Program-made: the position numbers and the translations under genes
The notes under the pieces: model-generated
What the model was told of the DNA's origin: nothing
Database searches by the model: none
The model's input: only the letters and a program-made list of their open reading frames with translations
Part shown: positions 17,904 to 26,319 of the stretch, piece after piece
Layout of the letters: each line of letters starts with the position of its first letter
How positions within the stretch are numbered: position 1 is the first letter of the stretch
Source of the DNA: an uncultured Collinsella sp.
GTDB lineage: Bacteria; Actinomycetota; Coriobacteriia; Coriobacteriales; Coriobacteriaceae
NCBI GenBank assembly: GCA_905208635.1
Contig: CAJLPX010000018.1
Span: 1-40,347, forward strand
Direction: 5' to 3'
Length of the DNA: 40,347 bases

Positions 17904-17913
17904 TATTGGACAA

Positions 17914-17940
17914 GTGTCTTTAAAGGTGGGAGAAAGACAC
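17914..17940 (+). terminator. Weak terminator-like hairpin
   Basis: GTGTCTTT and AAAGACAC pair across an 11-base loop, 11 bases after the stop of the L,D-transpeptidase gene. No T-run follows, so termination is uncertain. Confidence 0.35.
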
Positions 17941-18088
17941 TGATTCTTAAGGGACTCTTTTCCAATTGAGGTGCTTTGATTTGGCAAGCGGTTTCATGAG
18001 AAGGCAGTCATAAACTGTATGCACTTCCGGTGCGCAGGATTTTAATTCTCTACGAGCTTCCTTTTCAGATTATTTTGAAAAGCCAACC

Positions 18089-18115
18089 ATCTCGCTCCCT
18101 CTAGGGGGGCGAGAT
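18089..18115 (+). terminator. GC-rich hairpin, possible terminator or leader element
   Basis: ATCTCGCTCCC pairs with a GGGGGGCGAGAT stretch (one G-T pair) around a TCTA loop. It is the strongest structure between the repeat-protein gene and the glycan operon. The downstream run is T/G mixed (GTCGGTGTTGGTGTT). Confidence 0.45.
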
Positions 18116-18258
18116 GTCGGTGTTGGTGTTAAAAATTACGGGAGCACCATTCAATTTGCCGCCATGTATTATCTAAAGGCCGAGCCTTCTCCTGTCTTTT
18201 TTGAGCGTAATAAACAACACCTTAAATCTCTAATGATTGCTTTGCTAATCTTGAAAAC

Positions 18259-19224
18259 ATGACTTTGGGAGGATTTTTGGAAATAGAAAAGGGAAATGGT
18301 ACAGGCGTATGCGTACTTCTTTCAGCATATAAACCTGATCTTAAGTTTTTCGCCGCTCAACTTGATTCGATTGATGAACAAACGTTTCCGGTTACGCTTT
18401 TGGTCAGAAATGACTGCCCCGAATCGGCCTCTTTAGAGGGGTTTATCCAAGAGCATATAAAGAAAAACGCCTATCGTTATTATCATGGCGATAAAAATCT
18501 CGGTTATGTCAAATCGTTCGAGGCACTACTCTCTTTGGCAGAAGGGGATTACGTAGTATTTTGCGATCAAGATGATATTTGGGAGCCTAACAGAGTTCAA
18601 GTTTCGCTCAACCATATGCTAGAAGAAGGCTCAATTCTTGATGTTTGCGATAGATCGGTAATCGACGAAAACGGAAACATGCTGGTAGAGAGCTACAGAA
18701 AAGCTCATCCAAATTCGCCTGAAGTAAATTGGTGCTCCGGAGAGGATATTACTATTCAGGCTGCAAGTGTATGCTACGGCATTGGTATGGCTCTCATGCT
18801 AGATGCGAGTGCTGCTAAGTCGATGATTCCCTTTCCGGAATCCACTGCACATGATTTGTGGTTGACATTGGGCTGCAGCGAACTGGGGAAGTGCAGTTTT
18901 ACAACGACTCCCTTGGTTAAGTATCGTCGACATGGCGGGAATGAAACTGGATTCCTTGCGGGTGTTGCTTCAAAAGATGATTGGTATTTAACAAGAGTTA
19001 AAAACAGGGTTGATACAGCTAAGCAATTTGCCGAAAGATTTCCTGATTCACCGCACCTAAAGGAAATAATGGGGTTCGCCGATGCAAGAGAGCGACGCTC
19101 CATAATTGGCTTGCTTAAATATCGACGAGCTTGCCCGTCCATTGCTAAAGCTGAAATCGTTATGCGACTTGTACCGAATTGGCTGTTTCTTTTGATTTTA
19201 AACATGATTAAAGAAGCAAAATAG
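18259..19224 (+). CDS. GT2 glycosyltransferase
   Basis: The 321-residue product is a single-domain GT2 enzyme. It opens with VCVLLSAYKPDLKFFAAQLD, carries VVFCDQDDIWEPNRV near residue 100 with the metal-binding Asp residues, and has an AHDLWLTLGCSELG segment further on, as in rhamnosyltransferase-like enzymes of capsule and teichoic-type glycans. It should add one sugar to a lipid-linked intermediate at the cytoplasmic membrane. The start is uncertain: ATG 18259 lacks a ribosome site, whereas TTG 18277 has GGGAGG close upstream and would shorten the protein by six residues. It is the first gene of an AT-rich, same-strand cluster with the flippase, LicD, GT4 and DUF2142 genes. The composition differs clearly from the GC-rich rml genes, suggesting acquisition or long-term drift of this serotype-like block. 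Confidence 0.85.
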   Translation: MTLGGFLEIEKGNGTGVCVLLSAYKPDLKFFAAQLDSIDEQTFPVTLLVRNDCPESASLEGFIQEHIKKNAYRYYHGDKNLGYVKSFEALLSLAEGDYVVFCDQDDIWEPNRVQVSLNHMLEEGSILDVCDRSVIDENGNMLVESYRKAHPNSPEVNWCSGEDITIQAASVCYGIGMALMLDASAAKSMIPFPESTAHDLWLTLGCSELGKCSFTTTPLVKYRRHGGNETGFLAGVASKDDWYLTRVKNRVDTAKQFAERFPDSPHLKEIMGFADARERRSIIGLLKYRRACPSIAKAEIVMRLVPNWLFLLILNMIKEAK

Positions 19225-19268
19225 CTTCGTATCCGAATCGCGACTTGTTCAGAAGGGCGCTTATATTT

Positions 19269-20513
19269 GTGGAAGCCACAGAGAAGACTCTTTCGATTAA
19301 ACACAATATGTTCTGGAATACCGTTGGCTCGTTGACGAATTTAGGCTGTCAATGGCTAATCACTATATTGGTCGTTCGACTGTCTGATGGATATAGTGCT
19401 GCTGGAATTTATTCCCTTGCTATGTCTATTTTCAACATGTTTTCTCAATTGGCCCAATACAGGATGTACACGGTACAAATTGCAGATGTTGAAAGGAAAA
19501 ACTCTGCTGGTGAATACCTGACTTTTCGTTTCTTTACTACGTTTATGGCGTTTGCAATGTTGGCCGTCTATTCCATTGCGACGTGTCGTATTGATACGGT
19601 GCCTGCCGTTCTTTTGTATGCTCTCTATAAAACCGCCGGCTTAGTTATTGATGTCATGCATGCCAATGATCAGGTTGGCCATAGGATGGACTATATTGGG
19701 AAATCCCTCATAATGCAGGGCATTGGTTCTCTCCTTTCGTTCATTGTTGTCTTTGGGCTGTTAAATAGCCTCGAAGGTGCATTGTTGCTAATGACGGTAG
19801 TGACTATAGGTATCGGTGTTATTTACGATTATCCGAGATCAAATCGAATCTCTGCAATCAAACTTGGAATTACCCAAGCGAAGGTCAGAGCTTTCCTATG
19901 TGGCTGTTTGCCCATCGTTCTGGGCGGCATTGCTGCTTCTGCGGCGCCGAATATTCCAAGGCAGTATTTATCTTATACATTCGGAGATTCTGCTCTAGGC
20001 ATTTATGCATCAGTTGCTGCTCCCGTGGCAATTATCCAAATGGGTGCGACGTATATCTATAATCCTTTATTAGGTTATTTAGTAGAGCGTTACTATTCTA
20101 GGGAAAAGTCCTTTTTTACGCTTATAGGTAAAATACTTGCCGGTATTTTATTTGTCGGCGTCATATCAGCAGTTGCGCTTTTCTTTTTCGGCAAATTATT
20201 GCTGTCTTTGTTTTATGGCGCTGGAATAGCCAAACATTCTGATCTCCTTCAGCCTATGTTGGCTTGTGCCTTTTTGACTGGCATTGCTTGGTTTGTCAAC
20301 GATTTGCTGGTTTCTCTTGATAACTACCGAGGGGTATTTGTTGGCAGCATATTGTCCTTAATCAGTGCTGTTGCTGTCATGGCTCCCGCGCAAGTGTTGT
20401 TTGGCTTAAATGGCCCTACTGTAACGGCGCTTATATCCAATGCTATTTGCCTTATTTATCAGTCTTTTGTTTTGGGGAAACAGACGCAAGAATGGTTTGG
20501 GGAAAAGAGATAG
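19269..20513 (+). CDS. Wzx-like polysaccharide flippase
   Basis: From GTG 19269 the product has about 414 residues and 11-12 hydrophobic segments spread over its length (for example LTNLGCQWLITILVVRLSDG and AGILFVGVISAVALFFFG). It matches the size and layout of MOP-superfamily polysaccharide flippases. These turn lipid-linked oligosaccharides to the outer face of the membrane. An in-frame TTG at 19245 would add eight residues. It sits 44 bases after the GT2 gene and is followed within four bases by licD, so it is clearly in an operon. In lic systems of pneumococcus a related flippase (TacF) exports only choline-bearing teichoic chains; whether this protein has such selectivity cannot be read from sequence. 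Confidence 0.82.
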   Translation: MEATEKTLSIKHNMFWNTVGSLTNLGCQWLITILVVRLSDGYSAAGIYSLAMSIFNMFSQLAQYRMYTVQIADVERKNSAGEYLTFRFFTTFMAFAMLAVYSIATCRIDTVPAVLLYALYKTAGLVIDVMHANDQVGHRMDYIGKSLIMQGIGSLLSFIVVFGLLNSLEGALLLMTVVTIGIGVIYDYPRSNRISAIKLGITQAKVRAFLCGCLPIVLGGIAASAAPNIPRQYLSYTFGDSALGIYASVAAPVAIIQMGATYIYNPLLGYLVERYYSREKSFFTLIGKILAGILFVGVISAVALFFFGKLLLSLFYGAGIAKHSDLLQPMLACAFLTGIAWFVNDLLVSLDNYRGVFVGSILSLISAVAVMAPAQVLFGLNGPTVTALISNAICLIYQSFVLGKQTQEWFGEKR

Positions 20514-20517
20514 GCCG

Positions 20518-21378
20518 ATGATGTCTAAAGCTCACGCGCTATTAAAGCTTCAAAACACTGAATTGGATATCCTTCAGGTTGTCGCTGCATTCTGCTCTAA
20601 GCACGGCATCAGGTGGTGGCTTGATGGCGGAACATGTTTAGGAGCAATGCGTCATAGGGGGTTTATCCCTTGGGATGATGATATAGATATCGGAATGATG
20701 CGTTCAGACTATGACCGCTTTTGCTCTTTAGCTGAGGATGGTTTACCGGAAGGATATTCGCTCCATACATCGCGGAATACTATTGGCTATGCTGCGATGT
20801 TTGCTAAGGTGTATCGCGATGAAACTCGCTTCGAGAATCAGGAGGCTCGAGAGGCTTCCAGTTCGATGGGTATTTTTGTCGACATCTTTCCATATGACCA
20901 GCTCTATACAGATAAACGCCTTCGTGCAAAACAAGTCCGAACTGCATCAATTGCACAGAAAAGAGCTTATTTATATCACTCTTCTTCCATTGTTGTCCCT
21001 CATAAAGGGTTCCTTGGACAACTCGAGCAAATTGGTTGTTCTGCTATACACGTAGTGGAACGACTGGTTTCTCGAGGCGCATGCTCTTACCAGGATTTGT
21101 TCGACTCCTGTATTGCCGACTCAAATACGGGTGAGGTCTCTGATTATTGTCTGACGTTAAGCTGGCCGAATATGGCGCCAGTGCCTATTTCAGAGATTTT
21201 CCCTCTGAGCAGTGCGGTTTTCGAAGGCAGTGAATTCCCCGTTCCTCGTATGACGGATAAATATCTTACAACGATGTATGGCGAATGGAAGAAAATTCCG
21301 GAGCCGGAAAATCGACATACCCATCTTCCTCTTCTGCTTGACTTTGGGGATGGTGAAGTCTGGACTGCGCAGAATTAA
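20518..21378 (+). CDS. licD: LicD-family phosphocholine transferase
   Basis: ATG 20518 lies four bases after the flippase stop and gives 286 residues; an upstream in-frame start at 20440 overlaps the flippase by 74 bases and is less likely. The diagnostic LicD region is clear: RWWLDGGTCLGAMRHRGF then IPWDDDIDIGMMRSDYDRF at residues about 31-67, with the acidic cluster that binds metal and the nucleotide. LicD enzymes move phosphocholine (or another phospho-alcohol) from a CDP-activated donor to a sugar of a teichoic-acid or capsule glycan. The donor would come from the LicCA fusion at 11683-13455. The gene is AT-rich like its neighbours. The family also includes ribitol-phosphate (fukutin-like) transferases, so the group transferred is inferred from the nearby lic genes and choline-binding repeats. 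Confidence 0.9.
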   Translation: MMSKAHALLKLQNTELDILQVVAAFCSKHGIRWWLDGGTCLGAMRHRGFIPWDDDIDIGMMRSDYDRFCSLAEDGLPEGYSLHTSRNTIGYAAMFAKVYRDETRFENQEAREASSSMGIFVDIFPYDQLYTDKRLRAKQVRTASIAQKRAYLYHSSSIVVPHKGFLGQLEQIGCSAIHVVERLVSRGACSYQDLFDSCIADSNTGEVSDYCLTLSWPNMAPVPISEIFPLSSAVFEGSEFPVPRMTDKYLTTMYGEWKKIPEPENRHTHLPLLLDFGDGEVWTAQN

Positions 21379-21411
21379 GGATATGAAATCTTTACCAGAT
21401 GAGGTTATGTA

Positions 21412-22557
21412 ATGAGTTCTTCTATTTGTATTTTCACCCATCATTATCACCCGCAACTTAGTGGAATTGGTAATTTTGTCGATGGTCTCGCTCATGCCCT
21501 AGCTGCCCGCGGCGACAGGGTGGTTATCGTTACTAATGATTCAATGCGCGTAGGAGTCGGTCATTCAGTCGAAAACGGTCTCGAGATAATTCGGCTTCCA
21601 TGTATTTCATTGCTTGATGGAAGGCTTCCTCTTCCCAAAAAAACCGGCGATTATTACCGGCTCCTGCAAAGCCTTGATGATTATGAGTGGGACGGCGTAC
21701 TTATCAACACGAGGCTTTTCCCCCTCTCACTCGAAGGGCTGAAGTTTGCTGTGGATCATAACACTAGGGCCGTCGTTCTCGACCATGGTTCAGCGTATCT
21801 TTCTTTCAATCAGCCATTCCTTGATTATTTTGTGCGCCGATATGAGGATTGGATTACTGATCGCGTAAAGACGTTTGAACCTGATTTCTATGGGATTTCT
21901 TCTAAAAGCGTTGAATGGCTTCAGCATTTTAATATCGGTGCAAAGGGCGTAATATCGAACTCAATCAATGCTTCAATTTATAGGAGCATCTCTTCGGGTA
22001 GAGATTTCCGATCAGAATTAGGTGTCCCTCAATCATCTTTAGTTGTGGCTTTTGTTGGGCGGTTTATTCCTGAAAAGGGAATTTATTCAATTATTGAGGC
22101 AGCTCGCGCAAAGGATATTACCAAGCGTGATATTTGTTTTGTTCTTGCAGGGGATGGTCCGCTGGCCAATGAAGTCAAGGAAGCCTGTTCGTCGAACTTG
22201 TTTTGGCTTGGGAGATGTAGCGCAGAGGACATTTCCTCCTTACTTCAGCAAGCAGATGTGCTTTGTCTTCCAACTCGGTCCGAAGGCTTTTCGACGGTAC
22301 TTCTTGAGGCTTCAGCTTGCGGAACGCCTGCTGTGGTAACAGATGTGGGAGGCGCGCACGAGCTTATTCCAGATGATAGCTACGGCACGATAATTCAGTC
22401 CATGTCATCTGATGAGGTGGTTTCGGCATTATGCAGGCTTTTTGATGATCGAAAGCTGCTTTCTCTACAGTCTCGAAACTCTAGGGCCCTTGTTGAAAAT
22501 CGATATAGCTGGGACGCCACTGCTATAGATGTCGAGAAGGCGTTTTGTATTTGCTAA
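21412..22557 (+). CDS. GT4-family glycosyltransferase
   Basis: The 381-residue product has a GT-B fold of family GT4. The N-terminal half starts ICIFTHHYHPQLSGIGNFVDGL, containing the typical G-rich acceptor-side loop. The C-terminal half has VVAFVGRFIPEKGIYSIIEA near residue 210 and the donor-site motif RSEGFSTVLLEASACGTPAV near 288, in which the E..G..LLEA residues bind the nucleotide sugar. No signal or membrane segment is visible, so it acts in the cytoplasm on lipid-linked intermediates. GAGG lies about eight bases before ATG 21412. It follows licD by 33 bases in the same operon. The donor sugar is not predictable. Confidence 0.88.
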   Translation: MSSSICIFTHHYHPQLSGIGNFVDGLAHALAARGDRVVIVTNDSMRVGVGHSVENGLEIIRLPCISLLDGRLPLPKKTGDYYRLLQSLDDYEWDGVLINTRLFPLSLEGLKFAVDHNTRAVVLDHGSAYLSFNQPFLDYFVRRYEDWITDRVKTFEPDFYGISSKSVEWLQHFNIGAKGVISNSINASIYRSISSGRDFRSELGVPQSSLVVAFVGRFIPEKGIYSIIEAARAKDITKRDICFVLAGDGPLANEVKEACSSNLFWLGRCSAEDISSLLQQADVLCLPTRSEGFSTVLLEASACGTPAVVTDVGGAHELIPDDSYGTIIQSMSSDEVVSALCRLFDDRKLLSLQSRNSRALVENRYSWDATAIDVEKAFCIC

Positions 22558-22669
22558 GTGATACTTGGCTGGCTTTTACTTAGCTTTTGAGTGAAGTTGG
22601 ATCTAAGACCCGAATTTGTTATTGTCGACTTATCCTATTCGATTTTGTCTTTAGTTGGAGATGCACGTT

Positions 22670-24646
22670 TTGAATAATCCTGCAATTAAGAAAAGCGAGT
22701 ACGCGCTTGCCATCTTTGGGCTGGGACTTCTTTTGTTAGCTGTCGCGACATCATTGCACTATAAGAATTTAAATCTATTCATTCTTGAACTCTTTTGCGA
22801 TGTCGTTGCTGTTGCGTGCTTATATTTGCAACCGAAATCACAGTCGAGCGGTGATGCTATTCGTCAGATAACCGTTCTCGTCGCGTCCAGTATCCTCAGC
22901 AGCTTTCTGCTAGTTTTCATCATATTGGCTGGCGCGAAGACGTTTGGCCCCTTCGGTCTTGGTGCATGGAATATCTCAGGTCTGGTTATATGCTTTCATT
23001 TAGTTTTAGCGTTCCAGGGAATTGAGCTTTGCTATGGCCTGATGAAGAGCTTCGTAACCTCGGTTAAGAAAACTGATGCTAAGAAGTGTTTCTTTTATTT
23101 GGCGGTTTTTGTTGGCTTTGCTGTTTTAATCGCTTTTATTGGCATTCCGCTCGATAAGTCAAAGACGGTGTTGTTCGCGTCTGCTTTGCCCATTACGGTT
23201 TTGATCGGATTGATTGCTATTAATGGGGGCATTTCTTATCTGAAGCCCGAACTGTTCGCTTTCGCATGCATTGTCTCAATTGGTCTATCCGTAATTATTT
23301 GCTTTCCCGTTACAAATTTTTTGACATGGGATGATGAGGTCCACTATGGAAATGCAAACAGTTTTTCCTACCTCACAAATGCTGAAATAACAAATTCTGA
23401 CCGAATGATAGTCGAGCAGTTTTATATGGGGGACGGCTTTAGTTTGGATGCAGCTTTGGGTAAGTACCCAATAGATGAAACAAGAGAGTTTAACCGTGGC
23501 TCTGTTGAGCAATTGGTCAGAGAGGCTGATAAAAATGATTTAGCTGAAGGTATCGAACGTTTTAATTGTTTTGATAGTGTGGCTCTTTCTAAAATTGCCT
23601 ATATTCCTTCATCTATCGGCCTTTGTTTGGGTCGCTTGCTTCATCTCCCATTCTCTATCAAATTTGCATTGGGTAAAATTTTTAATTTGTTTGCGTATGC
23701 AGTTATCTGCGGAATCGCAATTCGTATAGCCCCTTGCAGAAAATGTCTTTTCACTTGTATTGCGTTGTTCCCGTCTGCTGTGTTAATGGCAGCCAGTTAC
23801 TCGTATGATCCCTGTGTGATATCGTTCAGTTTGCTAGGAACAGCTCTTTTGTTGAAGATGCTTATTTCTGAAGAGGATATTTCTGCTAAAACGTTCTTCG
23901 CATTTCTACTATCTTTTGCAATCGGGTTTGCAGCTAAAGCGATTTATTTTCCCTTATTTGGACTTGCGCTTTTAATTCCTGCAAATAAATATGTTTCAAG
24001 CAAGCAAAGACGTATCTTGATTGGTACTGCTCTATTCGTTTGTGCCATTATGATCCTATCTTTCTTGACGCCATATTTCTCATCTGTCGTAAATAATATT
24101 TCTGATGCACGTGGTGGCTCCGAAGTCTCTACGGCTGGTCAAACGACGGGAGTGCTTGCAAATCCAGTTGGAACTATAGCTGTAATCTCGAATTTCGTTT
24201 TTGGATCGATGCTGACCCCGGCGTTTCTCAATTCAATATCAACGAATATGGCTTATCTTGGGGACGTGTCTAATCTGTTCCCATGGCTTTCGTATCTCCC
24301 CATCATGCTGTTTGAAGCTATTTGCATTATTGATAATGAAAAAGATACTAAAATAAAGCTTAGCCGTTGCGGAATTGTTTGGACTCTATTCCTGGTTCTT
24401 GCTACTTGCCACCTAGTTGCTTTGGCTCTATACATCGCTTTTACAGGAGTTGGAAGCCAGACAGTTGCGGGTGTCCAAGCGCGATATCTCATACCTTTGA
24501 TAATACCTTTTGCCTGTCTATTGCTCAGGTTCCCTATTTACTGCGATGAGGAGGTGAAGGCTAAAGTTACAGCCTTTATGCTCGGGGCTCCATTTGCGCT
24601 GCTGTATTTTGTGATGTTCGAGCTTCTGTATATCCGTTTTTTCTAA
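22670..24646 (+). CDS. DUF2142-family polytopic membrane protein
   Basis: The product has about 658 residues and some 12-14 hydrophobic segments. A long extracytoplasmic loop in the middle has the DUF2142 hallmark WDDEVHYGNANSFSYL near residue 220, like the acidic first loop of GT-C glycosyltransferases. Such proteins are found in polysaccharide clusters and are thought to transfer sugars on the outer side of the membrane from polyprenyl-phosphate donors. The start is ambiguous: TTG 22670 has GGAG nine bases upstream, while ATG 22661 and TTG 22655 overlap that site. It is the last gene of the AT-rich operon. No separate Wzy polymerase is visible, so this protein is a candidate for polymerising or side-chain activity; that is inference. 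Confidence 0.8.
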   Translation: MNNPAIKKSEYALAIFGLGLLLLAVATSLHYKNLNLFILELFCDVVAVACLYLQPKSQSSGDAIRQITVLVASSILSSFLLVFIILAGAKTFGPFGLGAWNISGLVICFHLVLAFQGIELCYGLMKSFVTSVKKTDAKKCFFYLAVFVGFAVLIAFIGIPLDKSKTVLFASALPITVLIGLIAINGGISYLKPELFAFACIVSIGLSVIICFPVTNFLTWDDEVHYGNANSFSYLTNAEITNSDRMIVEQFYMGDGFSLDAALGKYPIDETREFNRGSVEQLVREADKNDLAEGIERFNCFDSVALSKIAYIPSSIGLCLGRLLHLPFSIKFALGKIFNLFAYAVICGIAIRIAPCRKCLFTCIALFPSAVLMAASYSYDPCVISFSLLGTALLLKMLISEEDISAKTFFAFLLSFAIGFAAKAIYFPLFGLALLIPANKYVSSKQRRILIGTALFVCAIMILSFLTPYFSSVVNNISDARGGSEVSTAGQTTGVLANPVGTIAVISNFVFGSMLTPAFLNSISTNMAYLGDVSNLFPWLSYLPIMLFEAICIIDNEKDTKIKLSRCGIVWTLFLVLATCHLVALALYIAFTGVGSQTVAGVQARYLIPLIIPFACLLLRFPIYCDEEVKAKVTAFMLGAPFALLYFVMFELLYIRFF

Positions 24647-24961
24647 ATTAGCGATATAGGTCATGGTTATAGTAGGAGTGGGCAATTAGTTGGATTCGAT
24701 TGGATCGAATGGGACGGCGTTGAGGGTTCGCTCAGGACATGCGCCCCGTATTTGAGGCAGAACTGCAAGGGGTCCTTTTCCTGCGGTGATGGATGGGGAC
24801 TCCATGTGTGCCCTAGTTGAGCAAGCTAAATATCTAAGCTTGAGATGTAACTTCCTAATGGTTAGACAGGATACAGTAAACTTAAGTCTGAGTTAAGCTA
24901 TGCGTTGGACTGTAAGAGTCGCAAATTCTTTGGGCGTCGCTAAGAGCCAACTGTTTTTGGA
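24647..24961. other. Intergenic region with inverted repeat
   Basis: These 315 bases hold no convincing gene. Short open frames (for example 35 codons from ATG 24790) have no family resemblance. A perfect 7-base dyad, ATTCGAT-TGG-ATCGAAT, lies at 24694-24710. No terminator with a T-run was found. Confidence 0.4.
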
Positions 24962-25708
24962 ATGGATGAATCTCGATTGTCTTTTACTTCAACGACATGT
25001 TCAAAAGGACATCTGCGTGTTCTCGTAATAATTCCTGCCTATAACGAACAGGAGTGCATTCTCAATACCGTTGCAGCTATAAAAGCTGCGGGTTATGACT
25101 ATGTCGTAATCAACGACGGCTCACAAGATACAACGCTTGAGCTTTGTCGAGAGCATGGTATCAACATATTGGATTTGCCGCAGAACCTTGGTATCGGTGG
25201 AGCGGTCCAAGCGGGCCATAAATATGCCCAGAGATTTGGCTATGATATCGACATTCAGGTTGACGGCGATGGCCAACATGATCCTTCTTATATTCCTGAG
25301 CTTGTAAAGCTGATTGAGAGCGGTGCGAGTTTGGCGATAGGCTCTCGATTTCTGGTTGAGACTGATGGTTTTCAATCAACTTTTATGCGTCGTGTTGGAA
25401 TCAGGTGGCTTTCATTTTTGCTCGAGTTGCTTACGGGTAAGGTGGTCACCGATCCCACTTCTGGCTTTAGGGCCTGCAATAAAGATGCTATCGACCTGTT
25501 CTGCAAGAGTTATCCTGATGACTACCCGGAGCCAGAGTCGATTGCTTTGGCTATGAAGCTTGGTCTTCCCGTTATGGAAGCGCCTGTAAAGATGAATGAG
25601 CGCCAAGGTGGACGTTCATCTATCGGGGGCTTCTCTTCCGTCTACTATATGGTCAAGGTTACGTTAGCCATTGTCCTTGTGTGCTGGGTTCATAGGGGAG
25701 ACAAATAA
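24962..25708 (+). CDS. DPM1-like GT2 (polyprenyl-phosphate glycosyltransferase)
   Basis: The 248-residue product is a compact GT2 enzyme of the dolichyl/undecaprenyl-phosphate sugar synthase type. LRVLVIIPAYNEQECI starts the fold near residue 19, YVVINDGSQDTT lies near 46, and the DGDGQHDP metal motif near 100. SRFL, TSGFRACNKDAIDLF and ERQGGRSSIGG follow in the usual order. It lacks strong transmembrane segments apart from a hydrophobic C-terminus (VTLAIVLVCWVHR). It should charge undecaprenyl phosphate with a sugar on the cytoplasmic side. Its stop overlaps the next start as TAATG, so it is translationally coupled to a DUF2304 protein. Together they would supply a donor for extracytoplasmic GT-C enzymes such as the DUF2142 protein upstream. 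Confidence 0.88.
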   Translation: MDESRLSFTSTTCSKGHLRVLVIIPAYNEQECILNTVAAIKAAGYDYVVINDGSQDTTLELCREHGINILDLPQNLGIGGAVQAGHKYAQRFGYDIDIQVDGDGQHDPSYIPELVKLIESGASLAIGSRFLVETDGFQSTFMRRVGIRWLSFLLELLTGKVVTDPTSGFRACNKDAIDLFCKSYPDDYPEPESIALAMKLGLPVMEAPVKMNERQGGRSSIGGFSSVYYMVKVTLAIVLVCWVHRGDK

Positions 25709-26061
25709 TGAATCTTATTTTGAGGATTGGTGCGGCCCTCTTTTTCGGCGGATTCCTCGTCTATGTTTTACGTCTCGTGTCCAACGGAAAGATGCTTCTT
25801 AAGTACTCTTTGCTGTGGATTTTGATGTGTATGGCGGCCTTGATCTGTGATTTATGTCCTCAGATTATTTATAGTTGCTCAACAGCTATTGGGTTTGTCA
25901 ACCCGGCCAATTTCCTTTTTTTGGGTGCAATCGTGCTGTTGCTTGCAATCTCTCTGTCTCTTAGCGTTGCCGCGAGTCGTCATGTTTTGGCGATCAAAAA
26001 CCTTACTCATAGGATTGCCCTGCTCGAAAAAGAGCTTGAGAAAAGGTCTGATCATGAATGA
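25708..26061 (+). CDS. DUF2304 small membrane protein
   Basis: The 117-residue product has three hydrophobic helices (LRIGAALFFGGFLVYVLRLV, LLKYSLLWILMCMAALICDL, and FLFLGAIVLLLAISLSLSVA) and a charged C-terminal helix (RIALLEKELEKRSDHE). This is the DUF2304 plan. Such proteins are regularly encoded next to DPM1-like GT2 enzymes and may anchor them or help flip the polyprenyl-phosphate sugar. The start overlaps the GT2 stop (TAATG). Confidence 0.8.
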   Translation: MNLILRIGAALFFGGFLVYVLRLVSNGKMLLKYSLLWILMCMAALICDLCPQIIYSCSTAIGFVNPANFLFLGAIVLLLAISLSLSVAASRHVLAIKNLTHRIALLEKELEKRSDHE

Positions 26062-26153
26062 GCTCAATACATGGTTTGATTCAGTTCCTTCGGCTATCCC
26101 TCATTAGGGCTCCTAAGTTTGTGCACCATTGATCGCGCTCGACTGCTGGTTGT

Positions 26154-26178
26154 GGATTGTCTAACAAATAGACAATCC
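26154..26178 (+). terminator. Inverted repeat after the GT2/DUF2304 pair
   Basis: GGATTGTCT and AGACAATCC form a perfect 9-base stem around AACAAAT, 92 bases after the DUF2304 stop. No T-run follows, so it could be a weak terminator or a protein-binding dyad. Confidence 0.35.
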
Positions 26179-26319
26179 CTATGTTGAGTGTCTTATCGTT
26201 TTATCTGGTGCAACGTATCAAGCGAGTTGTCTTGCATATTAATTAATTTGGGAACTGCATCTCTGGGTCGACTGCATCTGGATATTCAAAGGTTAATTTG
26301 ATTTGGCGAGAAGAGAAAA

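Larger units (their letters stand above)
17904..18258. other. Intergenic region before the glycan operon
   Basis: No gene is visible in these 355 bases. They hold two hairpins (17914-17940 and 18089-18115) and an AT-rich right half. A loose promoter-like pair, TTGAGC (18201) with TAAATC 16 bases later, precedes the glycosyltransferase start. Confidence 0.4.

Noticed and set aside
2862..18230. Shared 11-base string CCTTAAATCTC at 2862 and 18220, both before a gene start
   Set aside because: Only two copies, at different distances from the starts; chance is not excluded, so it is not called a regulatory site.
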